Below are positions 46,993 through 57,715 of a DNA stretch of 64,000 nt, piece after piece. The translations under genes and the position numbers were made by a program. The notes under the pieces were generated by a model. It had not been told where the DNA came from, searched no databases, and was given only the letters and a program-made list of their open reading frames with translations. Numbering within the stretch: the stretch's first letter is position 1; every line of letters starts with the position of its first letter. Source of the stretch: Megascapheus bottae (taxonomy: Eukaryota > Chordata > Mammalia > Rodentia > Geomyidae); NCBI GenBank assembly GCA_024803745.1, contig JANJXV010000129.1, positions 310,001-374,000 of the forward strand. The letters are read 5' to 3'.

Positions 46993-47771
46993 TACAATCT
47001 TCTTGTGTGCTTTGAAGTGACTATACTGAGATTAGAGTGTGTCATTTCCAATCTACTCTATTCCAGTTCTTCTGTGTGAAGTGTGGTCCCATTCCTACAT
47101 TTGAAATATCCACTGTTTTGCCAACATAGTGTGATGGTAAGTCAGGTCAGACTCTGAATGAGCCTTGTAACCTATGGATCCTGGAGGAAGGCCTGTTGCA
47201 GATGCTGCTGACAAAGCTGACCCCTGCCTACCAGATAGGTGATCTCTTTTATGTGGGAAACTTCCTGCACAATTTCAAATAGTGGAGGACAATGTAGTAG
47301 TTGCTGGAAATTCTCTTGAAAAAGTGAGTGTTCCCCCTCCAAACCCAGGTTTGCTCACCCCTCCTGGCCAAGTCTTGGAATACTTGGCTCATCTCTGAGC
47401 CTGATCGGTTCACTGGGGTGTACATAGCGGAGCTAAGCATGATACAAGTGCACAAACTACTTTATTATGACTGGGACACCATGCCATTTCATTTCCCTCA
47501 CAAGCTACTGGAGTCTCAACAGTGTGCTTACTGAGAAGTTGGATTTCAGGCATGTGTAAGTGGCTCCCAACTGCAGCCCTCACCTAGGTGACATCCTAGG
47601 AAATCCCATTTCCCAGTAAGAAATGAGGTGTCAGTACTAATGGCAGAGGCCTGTGAAATACTGGAGTCAGAGGAAAAGCTGGGGGCTGAATCACTTTTGA
47701 GCCATCAGGGAGGGATTGTGATAGCTTTGCCTGTTAGAACCTGAAAGCATTTACATTTTGGTGTGTGGTCC
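46993..47771. other. Unassigned stretch with an exchange-factor-like remnant
   Basis: Apart from the coding-like stretch annotated separately (47,175-47,534), I see no structure here. Confidence 0.4.
47175..47534 (+). pseudogene. Possible RalGDS-family (Ras-exchanger N domain) remnant
   Basis: Codons from 47,175 read GLLQMLLTKLTPAYQIGDLF, then YVGNFLHNFK, then stops. The spacing resembles the REM domain of RalGDS/RGL exchange factors, where a leucine-rich helix precedes a DxxYVxxFL segment. After a frame change, 47,328-47,534 reads FTGVYIAELSMIQVHKLLYY, like the start of the CDC25 domain. Stops at 47,271 and after, and the frameshift, make it a pseudogene if the match is right. The judgement rests on memory of the family pattern. 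Confidence 0.3.
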
Positions 47772-47988
47772 AGTGCTGCCACTTGAACCTGAACCCAGGT
47801 CTAAATGCCATCCCTTTGGTGTTCAAAAATTAGCACTGTACCATTTGAGTCATGGGTCAAGTTCTGGCTTTTGCTGCCTAATTGAAGACAAGTGCCTTTA
47901 GACTTTTACTGACTAGACTGGCTTTCCACTGTGATGTTCAGAGCTCAGCCTGCTGGGTGGCTAAGATTAGAGGAATGAGCATTTAGTT
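47772..47988 (-). mobile_element. Decayed dimeric SINE
   Basis: Minus-strand Geo half (ACTTGAACCTGAACCCAGG) and B1-like half (CTCAGCCTGCTGGGTGGC). Confidence 0.6.
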
Positions 47989-49855
47989 CTTTATTTAGAG
48001 CATTCACTTATTGATTTATTTAGAGCATTTACTTAGTTAATTTAAGGTGCGTTTACTTTGGACAGATGCATAGAGGCCTCTCTCAGAAGCTTCTGGAAGT
48101 GGGGTGTAAAAGTCCTCCTGTTCTCGAGTGTCTCTTACCCCCCTCCCAGCACATAAGTGCACATCTCTGCAGGACAGCCACAGCATTAGAGTCCTGCAAG
48201 AAAGGGGCTTTGGTAGAAGGCTCAGGATGGAGAGAGAAGGCTCTCACTTTCCTTGTACCGAATGTGCCCACAGCATCATGTGTTCCATCTATACGATGTG
48301 AATGGACTTCTACCCCAGTGATTTCTACGAGTTCAAGAACTGCCACACCCTGACACAACCCAAGCTCTATATGAGGCTCCACATGCCGGCTTTGGACCTG
48401 CTCTTCTAAACACATACTTTTTGACCAGCTGGAGGAATGTGTGACCAGTAAGACCAAGAAAAAGTAGAAGTCCTGGTGTGGGTGCCTCAGAGCCTGTGAG
48501 TAGGAAGCCCATGTCGTCTAGATATTGGTTGGCCCTTACTTCTACAGAGCTTGGCAAAATGCCCTTTATGGGTGGTGTCAGCCAGGTAATGTCTGTCCTC
48601 TGAAAGGACTCGGGAATAAGCACTCATTAGAAAGACCCTACACCTCCTCAGTGTTCAGTCCAAATTCCAGTTCTACAGGTTCCTCCATTAGATCCTCATG
48701 GAAGTTAAGTGACACTTCAACTTGCAGAGTCCACTCTGTCCACTCTGTACCTATTTCCATTCTTAGGTTTGGGTCATCGTGGAAGAGCTTATCCTGAACT
48801 CCGGATGAAAAACCCACCAATGGAGCTGGTGACTGATGGAGACTGAGAATCATCACTACACTCCAGAAACCATAGGCCTTCTGTAGAAATTACCAAACAG
48901 GTTTAGAGTTCTGTGAATATACCTTTTGCTCTGAACCCCATGTGTGACACAGTTGAACCTGCAGATACTATGGAGGAAGAAAAAGAGCAGCCAGATTTCC
49001 ATCCGTCTCCTTTCACATTCCTCCCAGAGACAGTCCATCTGAGTCAGAGTAACACTCCATTTATTGTGCAAGCTGAAGGGGCACATGCTGGGCTCATGGA
49101 AAATGTCCCCATGGGAAGCAGCAAGTGTACTCTCAATACTGGATTCATTGGAGGAAAATGAATCCATCCTCACAGAATATCCAGACCCATCCATCTCACT
49201 AAAAGAGACTCAATCTGCATTCGACAAACCAGAATCCATCCCCCTCTTAACTCAGGAAGGACATTCTGTTTCTCATGAGGAAGGAGACCCTTCTGAGGAC
49301 TCTGAAGGAGAATTACTGTCTGAAGGCAACTTGGAGGCCAGTCTGGATTTAGAGCTTCCCTGTCCCCTTCCTACAAAGACATCTCTTTATCTTGCTCTCA
49401 TGATTCTTGTCAAGTATTCATTGTATTTACTTTGCTAACTATTAAACTCTCATTGTTAATATTATGGTGTGCACTTCTTCAGTGCTTATTATATTGTGTT
49501 TTATTTTCCACTTATAATGTGAGACCTCAGACACATAGGTCCTGGGTGGGCCTAAAACCAGACAGGTCTGGTCCCATAGAAGACAACCTTACTGGATATA
49601 CAGGGAACTATGAAATGCATGGAATCACCAGGAATCCAGGCCAGGCCTCCATGGAAAGACAAGTCAGCTACCAAAGCTTAAGGACAGAGCAGATGCCTGG
49701 AAATGTGTTTTGTCAATCGGGAGAAGTGCCAGAGTACCTGTAATATTATGTGGGACTCTGTTCTGTGAGTTCAAGTCTGTTTATATATCCATTGTGCTTT
49801 GTACAAATATTTAAGAAAATTAAAACTCCACAATAGCATCAAAAATCTACTTTGG
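47989..49855 (+). pseudogene. Gene-like but broken stretch, family not recognised
   Basis: Overlapping frames of 80-125 codons occur on both strands, broken by stops. The best is 49,064-49,438 (124 codons): an acidic segment EEGDPSEDSEGELLSEGN followed by a hydrophobic C-terminus (LYLALMILVKYSLYLL) just before TAA. An adjacent frame, 48,913-49,161, is also acidic. It may continue the possible exchange-factor remnant upstream, or be unrelated. No splice sites or domain could be fixed. Confidence 0.25.
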
Positions 49856-50046
49856 CTTTGAATGTGGCCTACTTGTAGAGTGCTCGCCTAGTATACAAGA
49901 AGACCTTGATTCAATTCCTCGACCCTGCATACACAGAAAAATCAGATGGGGCACTGTGGCTCAGGTGTCAGAGTGCCACCCTTGAACAAATGTGGCCAAG
50001 GACAGTTCCTGGTCCCTCAGTTCAAGCCCCAGGACTAGAAAAACAA
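49856..50046 (+). mobile_element. IDL-Geo SINE
   Basis: TTGTAGAGTGCTCGCCTAG, TTGATTCAATTCCTCGACC (box B region), then Geo half GGCTCAGGTGTCAGAGTGCC. Confidence 0.8.
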
Positions 50047-50620
50047 GAAATCATACCATTTTCCACACATTTGGAAATAAATCTGTTTTATCTAACCCTA
50101 CTTCTTTTTTGCCAGTCCAGGGTGTGTGCCACCAAGCCAAACTACTGGCCCCCAACCTTACTATTTTTAATCATTTAATTTTTTTACATAATCATATTTC
50201 ATGCTGTCTGTATTAATACCATAAACAGCATGCTTAGTGTAATAATGTTAAAGGTAAAACATAAGAAATTAATAACTAAAATTCCTTTTTTATTAGTTTT
50301 ATAGCATTACTACAATTTTATGAGAAAAATTACCTAGAAGGTTTATTTTACAGTTCAAGTAATCGATTTTGATAAATATATCAACCTACATCATTTATTT
50401 GAACACATTTTAAACTATTTTTTTCAGGAATGAAAATACATATATATTTGTTGTAAATGAAATTTATGACGTGGGGAGATGGGAAAGAGAATAGGGGAAG
50501 GGGGTAACAGTGCTTACAAGAAATGTACTCATTACATATGTAACAGCAATCTCTTTGTATATCACCTTGACAACACATTTTTTGAAAAGTACAATAAGTT
50601 TAAATGTCTACTTTGGGCAG
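50047..50620. other. AT-rich sequence with an old L1 3' end
   Basis: At 50,470-50,580 a G-rich patch, GTGCTTACAAGAAATGTACT and CAATCTCTTTGTATATCACC resemble the end of an older rodent L1. Nothing else is recognised. Confidence 0.45.
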
Positions 50621-50826
50621 AATTTTTTTTGCCAGTACTGGGCTTAGACTCAGGACCTGAGCACGATCCTTGTTTTTGTTTTTGTTTATTGTTAAGGCGC
50701 AAGTTCTATCACATGTGCCACAGCACCACTTTATATTTTTTTATCTATGTCCTGCTGAGGAATTGAACTTGGGTCTTCATTCATGCTCGGCAAGAACTCT
50801 TCCACTAGGCTTAACTTATGGCCCCA
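50621..50826 (-). mobile_element. IDL-Geo SINE
   Basis: T-run, GCCAGTACTGGGCTTAGACT, an internal TTTTTG repeat, and the ID-like half ending CTCTTCCACTAGGCTTAAC. Confidence 0.75.
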
Positions 50827-50929
50827 GTGGGAAGGAAGTTTTCCATAAAATATGTAGGAAATAGGTACACTAAGGAAAAGCCATCAAAAATAGAAGAAAA
50901 ATTATATACTTAGATAACGACATGCCAGT

Positions 50930-51073
50930 ATTATGGCAGATCTCTGTAATTCTAGCTTCAAGAGTGGCCTATTTGGACCGGGAGTTGGCTGGCTGAAGTA
51001 AAGTGCTATCCTTGAGCAAGCCCTAGGACAGTGCTCTGGCCATGAGTTGAAGCCATAGGACATGCAAAAAATA
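50930..51073 (+). mobile_element. Partial SINE with Geo half
   Basis: AGTAAAGTGCTATCCTTGAGC to ATAGGACATGCAAAAAATA matches the Geo half; the left part is badly decayed. Confidence 0.55.
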
Positions 51074-51086
51074 ATAATTTAATGCC

Positions 51087-51315
51087 CGTGACTGGTGGCT
51101 CACCCTGGTAATCCTAGCTACCCTGGAGGATCGAGGTTCAAAGATGGCCCAGGCATAAAAATCTGTGAGAATCTTATTTCCAAATAAGCCAGAAAATTCA
51201 AAATGACAATGTGCCTCAAGTGGTAGAGCTCTTGCCTTGAGCTGAAGAGCTTAAGGTAAACATCCAGGCCCAGAGTTCAAGCCCCATGAGTGAAAAAAAG
51301 AAAAAGAAAAAGAAA
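51087..51315 (+). mobile_element. B1-like/Geo dimeric SINE
   Basis: GGTAATCCTAGCTACCCTGG and CCTTGAGCTGAAGAGCTTAA, ending in an AAAAAG tail. Confidence 0.8.
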
Positions 51316-51326
51316 GCCCTTATCTA

Positions 51327-51418
51327 AGGCTGGAGTGCACACTAGTGGTAGTTTGCTTGCCTAGTATGCACAAAGCCCTGTGTTCAATTACTCTGTACCA
51401 CTTACACCAAAAAAAAAA
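51327..51418 (+). mobile_element. ID-like SINE monomer
   Basis: CTAGTGGTAGTTTGCTTGCC and TGTTCAATTACTC, ending in a pure A-run: the left half on its own. Confidence 0.7.
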
Positions 51419-51618
51419 GCTGGAAATGATCTCAGAAGGTTGGGTTCTGAGGATCACAGTTCAAAGCCAGGCCAGACACTAAAGTCCATGAAACTGTTAC
51501 TTCCACTTGAGCACCAGAAAACCAGAAGTGACACTGTGGCTCAAGGTGTTTAAGGTTGTAGCCTTGAGCTGAAGAGCCCAGCGACACTGCCCAGGTGCAC
51601 AATTAAAGTCTTTCAACC

Positions 51619-51621
<3 letters not shown>
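51419..51621 (+). mobile_element. B1-like/Geo dimeric SINE
   Basis: GAGGATCACAGTTCAAAGCC and GCCTTGAGCTGAAGAGCCCA. Its 3' end is continuous with the following GA tract. Confidence 0.75.
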
Positions 51622-51682
<61 letters not shown>

Positions 51683-51817
51683 GAGAGAGACAGACAGACA
51701 GAGAGACAGAGAGAGAGACAGAGAGACAGAGAGAGAGACACAGAGACAGAGAGAGAGAGACAGACAGACAGGCAGACAGACAGAGACAGACAGAGACAGA
51801 GAGACAGAGACAGAGAC
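51622..51817 (+). repeat. (GA)n / (GACA)n microsatellite
   Basis: About 50 bp of pure GA followed by mixed GAGACA and GACA units. It starts at a SINE end. Confidence 0.95.
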
Positions 51818-51829
51818 ATCAAACAGTCA

Positions 51830-52066
51830 GGCACTGCTGGCTGAAGCGTGTAATTCTACCTACTATGGAGGCTGAGATTGGAGGATCTTGGCTCAAAGCC
51901 CAAAGCCAGCCTGCACACATATGTTTGTGATACTTACATCACCAATTAACTACCAGAAACCAAAAATGGAGCTGTAGAGGAAGAGCGCTAGCCTTGAGCT
52001 GAAGAGCTCAGGGACAGTGTCCAGGCCCAAAGTCCAAGCACCATGATGAATCAATAATAATAAAAG
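51830..52066 (+). mobile_element. B1-like/Geo dimeric SINE
   Basis: GTGTAATTCTACCTACTATG, GCCTTGAGCTGAAGAGCTCA, then an AATAAT tail. Confidence 0.75.
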
Positions 52067-52097
52067 AAGATAGCTAATAGTAATGATGAATAATTTG

Positions 52098-52375
52098 GGG
52101 CTGGGAGTTTGGCCTAGTGGTAGAGTGCTTGCCTAGCATGCACGAAGACCTGGGTTCAATTCCTCAATACCACATACATAGAAAAATGCTGGAAGTGGTG
52201 CTGAGGCTGAAGTGGTAGAGCCCTAGCCTTGAGAAAATATAAGGACAGTGCTCAGTCCCTGAGTTCAAGCCCAGGACTGGCCAAATCAAAAGTAGTAGAG
52301 CACTGGCATTGAACTGAAGATCTGAGGAACAGCCCAGGCACAGAGTTCAAGCACCGCAAACAACAACAACAAAAT
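52098..52375 (+). mobile_element. IDL-Geo SINE plus an extra Geo half
   Basis: The best-preserved copy here. Box A is TGGCCTAGTGG (52,110-52,120) and box B is GGTTCAATTCC (52,153-52,163), both tRNA-type polymerase III promoter elements. The Geo half ends CCCAGGACTGGCC, and a second, more decayed Geo half (GTAGTAGAGCACTGGCATTG) follows. Confidence 0.85.
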
Positions 52376-52730
52376 CTATGAAATGGCAGTGGTGGTTGTA
52401 AGCTAAGCAAAAATAGAGTAGAAACTGGTAAAATATATATTTGTGTGTAAGCAAAATAGCCAGACTTATGCATTAGAACAGGATAGCAACTTGAAAAAAA
52501 ATTTTGTTTTCCATCTCACTAGGTCCTATCTCTTAATTTATTGAAGTAAGTAAAATGCTGGGTTTAATAATCGTTGCTCTGAATATTAGAAAATCATAAT
52601 ATCTCTCATTAACCAACAAAGACCAGGAACTGGGGCTTCGTTCAAATGGCAGAGTATCAGGCAAGAGAAGAAAAAATTTAAGTAAGAACTTGAAGTTCTT
52701 GATCCAGAACCTGCATAGTAACAGAGCAGC
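52376..52730. other. No gene seen
   Basis: AT-rich sequence; a remnant of a Geo half may lie near 52,621-52,660. Confidence 0.4.
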
Positions 52731-52945
52731 AGCCTGGTGATGGTAGCTCACACCTATAATGTTTGCTAATCAATAGGCTAAGATCTGAGAATACAAGTTT
52801 AAAGCCAGCCAAAGTACCCAGTTAACTGCCAGAAAAACCAGAAGTGGCATTGTGGCTCACAGATTAAAGCTCTAGCCTTGAGCTGAAGAGCTCAGGGACA
52901 GTGCCCAGGCCCAGAGATCAAGCCCCACAATTGACAAAAATCAAG
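52731..52945 (+). mobile_element. B1-like/Geo dimeric SINE
   Basis: GATGGTAGCTCACACCTATA, GCCTTGAGCTGAAGAGCTCA, GAGATCAAGCCCCACAATTG. Confidence 0.8.
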
Positions 52946-53162
52946 CAAGCAAACAAAACTCACAAAGAAGCCTGCAGACCACAGTGGTTCTGCTGAGTCT
53001 CTTCTCCATGGGGATCAGGAAACATTTCACTTTTTCTGTCTCTTCCCATCTCAACATTCATACTAAAATAAGACTGTGTCGAAAGTTTCAATTTATAAAA
53101 ATGTTTTTCATGAAGCACCCTGAAATATTCCTCGCTTATATCTCAATTGAAGATAGTTGATT

Positions 53163-53255
53163 TGGGGCTGCATTGGTAGAGTGCTAGCCTTGAGCAGAAA
53201 AGGTCAGGGATAGAGCTGAAGCACTCAATTGAAGACCCAGTGCCAACACACAAAA
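53163..53255 (+). mobile_element. Geo SINE half
   Basis: GGTAGAGTGCTAGCCTTGAG, then decayed sequence. Confidence 0.6.
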
Positions 53256-53352
53256 GAAATTATGCACTTTATACATATATTCTAATTTCTTAATGAATTT
53301 TTCAGTCTGTATAAATATAGGGTACATTCCTTGTTACTTAAGTAAGATTGCT

Positions 53353-53561
53353 CTTTTTTCTTTCTTTTTGCCAGTCCTAGGGCTTGGACTCAGGGCCTAG
53401 ACATTTTCATTGGACTCGCTTGCCCAAGGTCAGTGCTCTGTCTCTTGAGACACAGCGCCACTTCTAGCTTTTTTCTGAGTATGCGGTACCGGTGAATAGA
53501 ACCTAGGTCTTCATGCATTCTAGGTGAGCACTCTACCATTAGGCTACATTCCCAGGCAGTG
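53353..53561 (-). mobile_element. IDL-Geo SINE
   Basis: TTTGCCAGTCCTAGGGCTTG, CTCTTGAGACACAGCGCCAC, and an ID-like half ending GAGCACTCTACCATTAGGC. Confidence 0.8.
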
Positions 53562-53584
53562 AGATTCCTCTTACAGTCATTGTA

Positions 53585-53700
53585 TGTTCACAGAGTTTGA
53601 TCTCACACACTCTAGGGCCCTGGTTGGCTTTGACCTGTGATCCTAAGCCCTGAGCCTCCTAAGTAGCTGAAATTAAGTTGTGAGCCAGCATGACGGCTTC
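53585..53700 (-). mobile_element. B1-like SINE half
   Basis: GGTTGGCTTTGACCTGTGAT and GAGCCTCCTAAGTAGCTG, the complement of the left half of the dimeric family. Confidence 0.65.
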
Positions 53701-53754
53701 CATTCTATTTTCTTCAAAAATATATGTAGTTATCTAAAATATATCTATAGCTGA

Positions 53755-54863
53755 AAAAAATGAATCTCTCCCAAACAAATCTTCAAAGAAACAACCATCC
53801 TATTAAAAGGTGGGCTAAAGACTTAAAAGAGTATTCTCTGAAGAAAAAATTAAAATGGGCTTTAGACACATCAAGAAATGCTCCATATCTCTAGAAATAA
53901 GGGAAATGAAAATCAAAACAACTTTGAGATTCCACCTGACTCCAGTCAGAATGGCCATTATCAAAAAATCTAATAAGAGATACTGGTGGGGAAGTGACCA
54001 GGGGGGATCACACCTACACTGTTGGTGTGAGTGTAAACTCGTTCAACCACTAGGGAAAGCAGTGTGGTGGTTCCTCAAAAGACTGAACATAGAGCTCCCC
54101 TATGATCCAGCAAATCCACTACTTGGCATCTACCCAATTGTCCAGAAACAAGGACATACTAAAGCCACTACCACAATGATGCTCATTGCAACACTATTTA
54201 CCATAGCAAAGCTATGAAACCAACCCAGATGCCACTCAGTAGATGACTGAATCAAGAAGATGTGGTAATTATACACAATGGAATGCTATGCTGCCATCAG
54301 AAGGAAAGATATCGCCCAATTTGTAAGGAAATGGAAAGACTTGGAAAAATTCATATTAAGTGAAGCAAGCCAGACCCAAAGAAACATAAGCTCAATGGTT
54401 TCCCTCATTTGTAATAATTAGTTCACATCTAGGACTCTCCTAGCAGAGGATTACAATAACTCAAAAACCTAGGTATATAAGGTCATATAGGATGAGACTA
54501 AATGAAAGGATCTCTAGGATATGGGAACAAGAGCTATATCTGTGTCATCGTTGCTCTTAATCTTGTGTGATTTTTGTCCTTAATCTACTATGTTATTTCT
54601 CATCTCTTATTTTGCCCTTTGGTTAATGTCAGATTGTTACTGTATCTGATGTTTTCCCTGGCATATTGTATATATGTTTATTTGTTTATGTCAAATAGGA
54701 AAGGGAAGGGGGGAAACAAGATGACTGGGAAGGGGAGGGGAGAGGGAACTGGGGACAAAAACATGTGGAGTGGAATAAATGTGTGAGAAGTAATGCAGTC
54801 CACTACCTGTAAATGTAATCGTAACCCCTCTATACATTACCCTGAAAATAAAAAAGAGACTAT
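53755..54863 (+). mobile_element. LINE-1 3' end, 5'-truncated (L1-4)
   Basis: Begins in the ORF2 C-terminal region (CATCCTATTAAAAGGTGGGC) and includes a frame at 53,855-54,217 with [20 protein letters not shown]. It carries the G-rich 3' UTR tract (54,699-54,760) and ends in an A-rich tail. AAATATATCTATAG (53,737) before it and AAAAATATCTGTAG (54,864) after it may be a diverged target-site duplication. More diverged than L1-1 and L1-6. Confidence 0.85.
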
Positions 54864-54877
54864 AAAAATATCTGTAG

Positions 54878-54935
54878 AAAATGAGGCTGGATGATGGAAA
54901 CAACCAGATGCCCTACTACAAAAATGTGATACACG

Positions 54936-54985
<50 letters not shown>

Positions 54986-55531
54986 GGAATGATACATAGC
55001 CAACCGACAAGATAAAATAATGGCATTCTCGGGGAAGTGGATGAAAAGGAAAAAAATCATATTAAGTGAAGTAAGCCAAACTCAAAGGAACATAGGCCCA
55101 AGAGTCTCCCTCATTTGTCAAATTCAGTAGAAACCTTGGGCTCTGCTACCAGAGATTTACAATAGAACAAAATCTAGAGACATCGTGACAAATAGTATGA
55201 CACTAAATGTAAGGACCTCAAGATAAAGAAACAAAACTCATATAATGAGTGATTGTTGTCCTTAATGAACTATGTGATCTCTTATCTCTTTTGCTATCCC
55301 TTGGTTATATCATATTGTTACAATATTTCACCTTGTTTTCTGATATATTTCATATGTGCCTAATTGGTTATTTGAAATTGGATAGGGAAGGGGGGAAATG
55401 AACATGAGTGGGGGTAGGGGAAGGGAAATGGGGACCATATCATTACATGGGGTATCAAAGTTTGAGAAGTAATGCACCTTCTATCTGGTGAATATAATGT
55501 AACCCTTCTATAAATTACAATAAAAATAAAT
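54878..55531 (+). mobile_element. LINE-1 3' end with internal CA tract (L1-5)
   Basis: ORF2 end (CAACCAGATGCCCTACTAC), a CA microsatellite, then AAAATCATATTAAGTGAAGT, the 3' UTR with G-rich tract (55,380-55,430), and AATAAAAATAAATACATAAA. Directly follows L1-4 in the same orientation. Confidence 0.8.
54930..54983 (+). repeat. (CA)n microsatellite
   Basis: ACACGCACGC followed by an uninterrupted CA run, inside the L1-5 fragment. Confidence 0.95.
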
Positions 55532-56357
55532 ACATAAAAGAAGATCTGCACAGAAAAAAATAATAATGGCATTTTTGCTGTAGTGGATGAAATTAGAGTG
55601 AATCCTGTTGAGTGAGATAAGTGAAGAAGAAGGAAAAAAATTACATGGTATCCTTAATATATGGATATTAGTTTCAAACAGTAGTAGAGCGATGATTGAA
55701 TAGTTGATACCCAAAGTTCTGGTCATAATTTTGGAGATATAAACATAACTACATAGACATAAAAATCTAGGATAGACTATACACTCTATAGACATGTGTT
55801 TTATTATAGATTAATCTGTATCTATGACATACAAAGACTCAGCTTAATTTTTACTATATTCTAAAATCTATGTGCCAATGATTGTATAGCGATTCCCTTC
55901 TTGAATACTTGTTGGTTAAACATGACATTTGAAATATGATGTAAAATTTAATGTTAATAAATATTTTTTAAAAAAGAGGCTAGAGGTAAATACCACTAAT
56001 GTACTTGCTCTAAGTGGTACAGAAATTTTCTTAATGAATCAAGGGGTTTTATTACATCTTTATGCAATTATTTTAGTTCTGAGTGTTCTACACTTAATGA
56101 TACTTCTGGAAAGATGATATAGCTGACTGTGTAGATGGTATGAAGACATACTGGCCTAAACGGAGAATAACGCATTGGTAAGTGGCTATTAGCTGTCCAG
56201 ATTCTACTGGAATATGTGGAATGAATTTATTAAGCACAATGTAGTCTCTTAGTCAGGTCAGGATCAAGATTATGTGGTTCCATCAGATGAATGAGGAAAG
56301 ATCAGAAAAATCTACTAAGATATGTAGATATACTTTTGAAACTAAGGTATCTGGACT
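55532..56357. other. AT-rich sequence, probable old L1 3' remnant
   Basis: 55,560-55,700 (GTGGATGAAATTAGAGTGAA, GAGTGAGATAAGTGAAGAAG) resembles the extreme ORF2 end and 3' UTR of an ancient L1. The rest is AT-rich without a recognisable gene. Confidence 0.5.
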
Positions 56358-56482
56358 CCTTTTTTTTTTCTTTCTTGGTGGGGAGCTTGAACTTTGGACC
56401 TGGGCAAGGTCTCTTAGTTCTTCTTCCTCAAGGCTAATGCTGTACCAGTTTTAGCCACAACTCCACTTAGTTTTTGGGTGAA
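56358..56482 (-). mobile_element. Geo SINE half
   Basis: T-run, then GAGCTTGAACTTTGGACCTG, then TAGCCACAACTCCACTTAG. Confidence 0.6.
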
Positions 56483-56699
56483 TAAGTGGAGAGAAGAATC
56501 TTACAGTTTTTTTGTTTTCGTTTTTTTGCTTGCAAAGGCTTTAAATTACCTTCTCCCTGGCTAGTAGAATGACAATTATGACCTTCCAGCGCCTGGCTAG
56601 TGATTTTTTGAAAATTGGACTTTCTTCCAAATCACGTAACTGGTTCCTAGCAAAGTTTTGAAGCCTGACTTAAATGTGACAGATTTTTGTCACTTGGAG

Positions 56700-56828
56700 A
56701 CACTCTGTGCTGAACGTTAGAAATCTACCAGCTGAGTCACAGTGGCACTTCCAGTTTTTGTTTATGTGGTGCTGAGGAATGGAATCCAGGGTTTCATACA
56801 TGCTAGGCAAGCTTCATTTTCAGCCCAA
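56700..56828 (-). mobile_element. Decayed IDL-Geo SINE
   Basis: GAGTCACAGTGGCACTTCCAG and TTTCATACATGCTAGGCAAG on the minus-strand pattern. Confidence 0.6.
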
Positions 56829-57252
56829 GGTTTTATGTTTTGTTTTTTCGGTGTTGTTGCTTCTAAGGTACTGTATGATGTTCTTTCATTTTCTTTGCTT
56901 TTTACCTCTTTTCTTCTTTTTCCCTTTAGTTTTATTCTCTGTAGTCATTGTGTTGAATTCGGGTACCCTGTGTCTTGTACATAGGTTTATGTGATTTGGG
57001 GAATGGAGAGGGTATAATAAAATGGTAAAAAAAAAAAACAAAGGAAAAAGGGTGAACCAATTGAACAGTGATACTTGGAAGACACTAAATGGAAATGAAC
57101 TGAACAATCTGGGTGGAGAGGGGGCTGAGGGTAGGAAAACAGACAAAATTGAGAGAGGGGATAACAATTTTCTTAAGAAATGTGTTCATTACTTATGTAA
57201 CCGTATGCCAACTATATATTGACTTAACAAAAAAATTAACTTAAAAAATAAT
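56829..57252 (+). mobile_element. Old LINE-1 3' UTR remnant
   Basis: GGATAACAATTTTCTTAAGA, TGTGTTCATTACTTATGTAA and CCAACTATATATTGAC resemble the terminal L1 3' UTR, ending A-rich. The left half (56,829-57,050) is TC-rich and unassigned. Confidence 0.5.
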
Positions 57253-57479
57253 TTAGCCGGGTATGGTGGCTCACACTTGTAAATGTAGCTACTCAAGAGG
57301 CTGGGATCCAAGGATAGCAGTTCAAAGTCAGCCTGGGCATTGAAGTCCATGTGACTCTTATCTGCAATTAACCACCAGAAACCCAGAAGTGGCCCTATGG
57401 CTCAAGGGATAGGGCAGTAGTCTTGAGCTGAAAAGCTCAGTGACAAGACCCAGGTGCAGAATTGCAGTCCCATGACTTG
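57253..57479 (+). mobile_element. B1-like/Geo dimeric SINE
   Basis: GCCGGGTATGGTGGCTCACA, GCAGTTCAAAGTCAGCCTGG, GTCTTGAGCTGAAAAGCTCA. Confidence 0.85.
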
Positions 57480-57496
57480 AATGATGAATGATACTA

Positions 57497-57715
57497 GCAA
57501 GGCTCTGTGCGCTCACACTTGGAATCCTATCTACACAGAATCAGGTTTGAATCCAGCCCAAACAAATTGCATGATATTCTGATTTACAGTTCATTACCAA
57601 AAATCTGGAGGTGGAGCTGTGGGTCAAGTGGTAGAACACTAGCCTGAAGCAAAGAAAAAAACATATAAGGACAGTTCCCAGGCCCTGGGTTCAAGTCCCA
57701 GGACTTGCATAAAAC
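57497..57715 (+). mobile_element. B1-like/Geo dimeric SINE
   Basis: GCTCACACTTGGAATCCTAT and a clear Geo half (GGGTTCAAGTCCCAGGACTTG). Confidence 0.75.

Noticed and set aside
51613..51834. Ser/Leu/Cys-rich minus-strand frame
   Set aside because: It is a translation of the GA/GACA microsatellite.
52110..52163. tRNA gene suggested by box A and box B
   Set aside because: The spacing belongs to an ID-type SINE left half, followed by a Geo half and A tail. No cloverleaf or tRNA 3' end is present.
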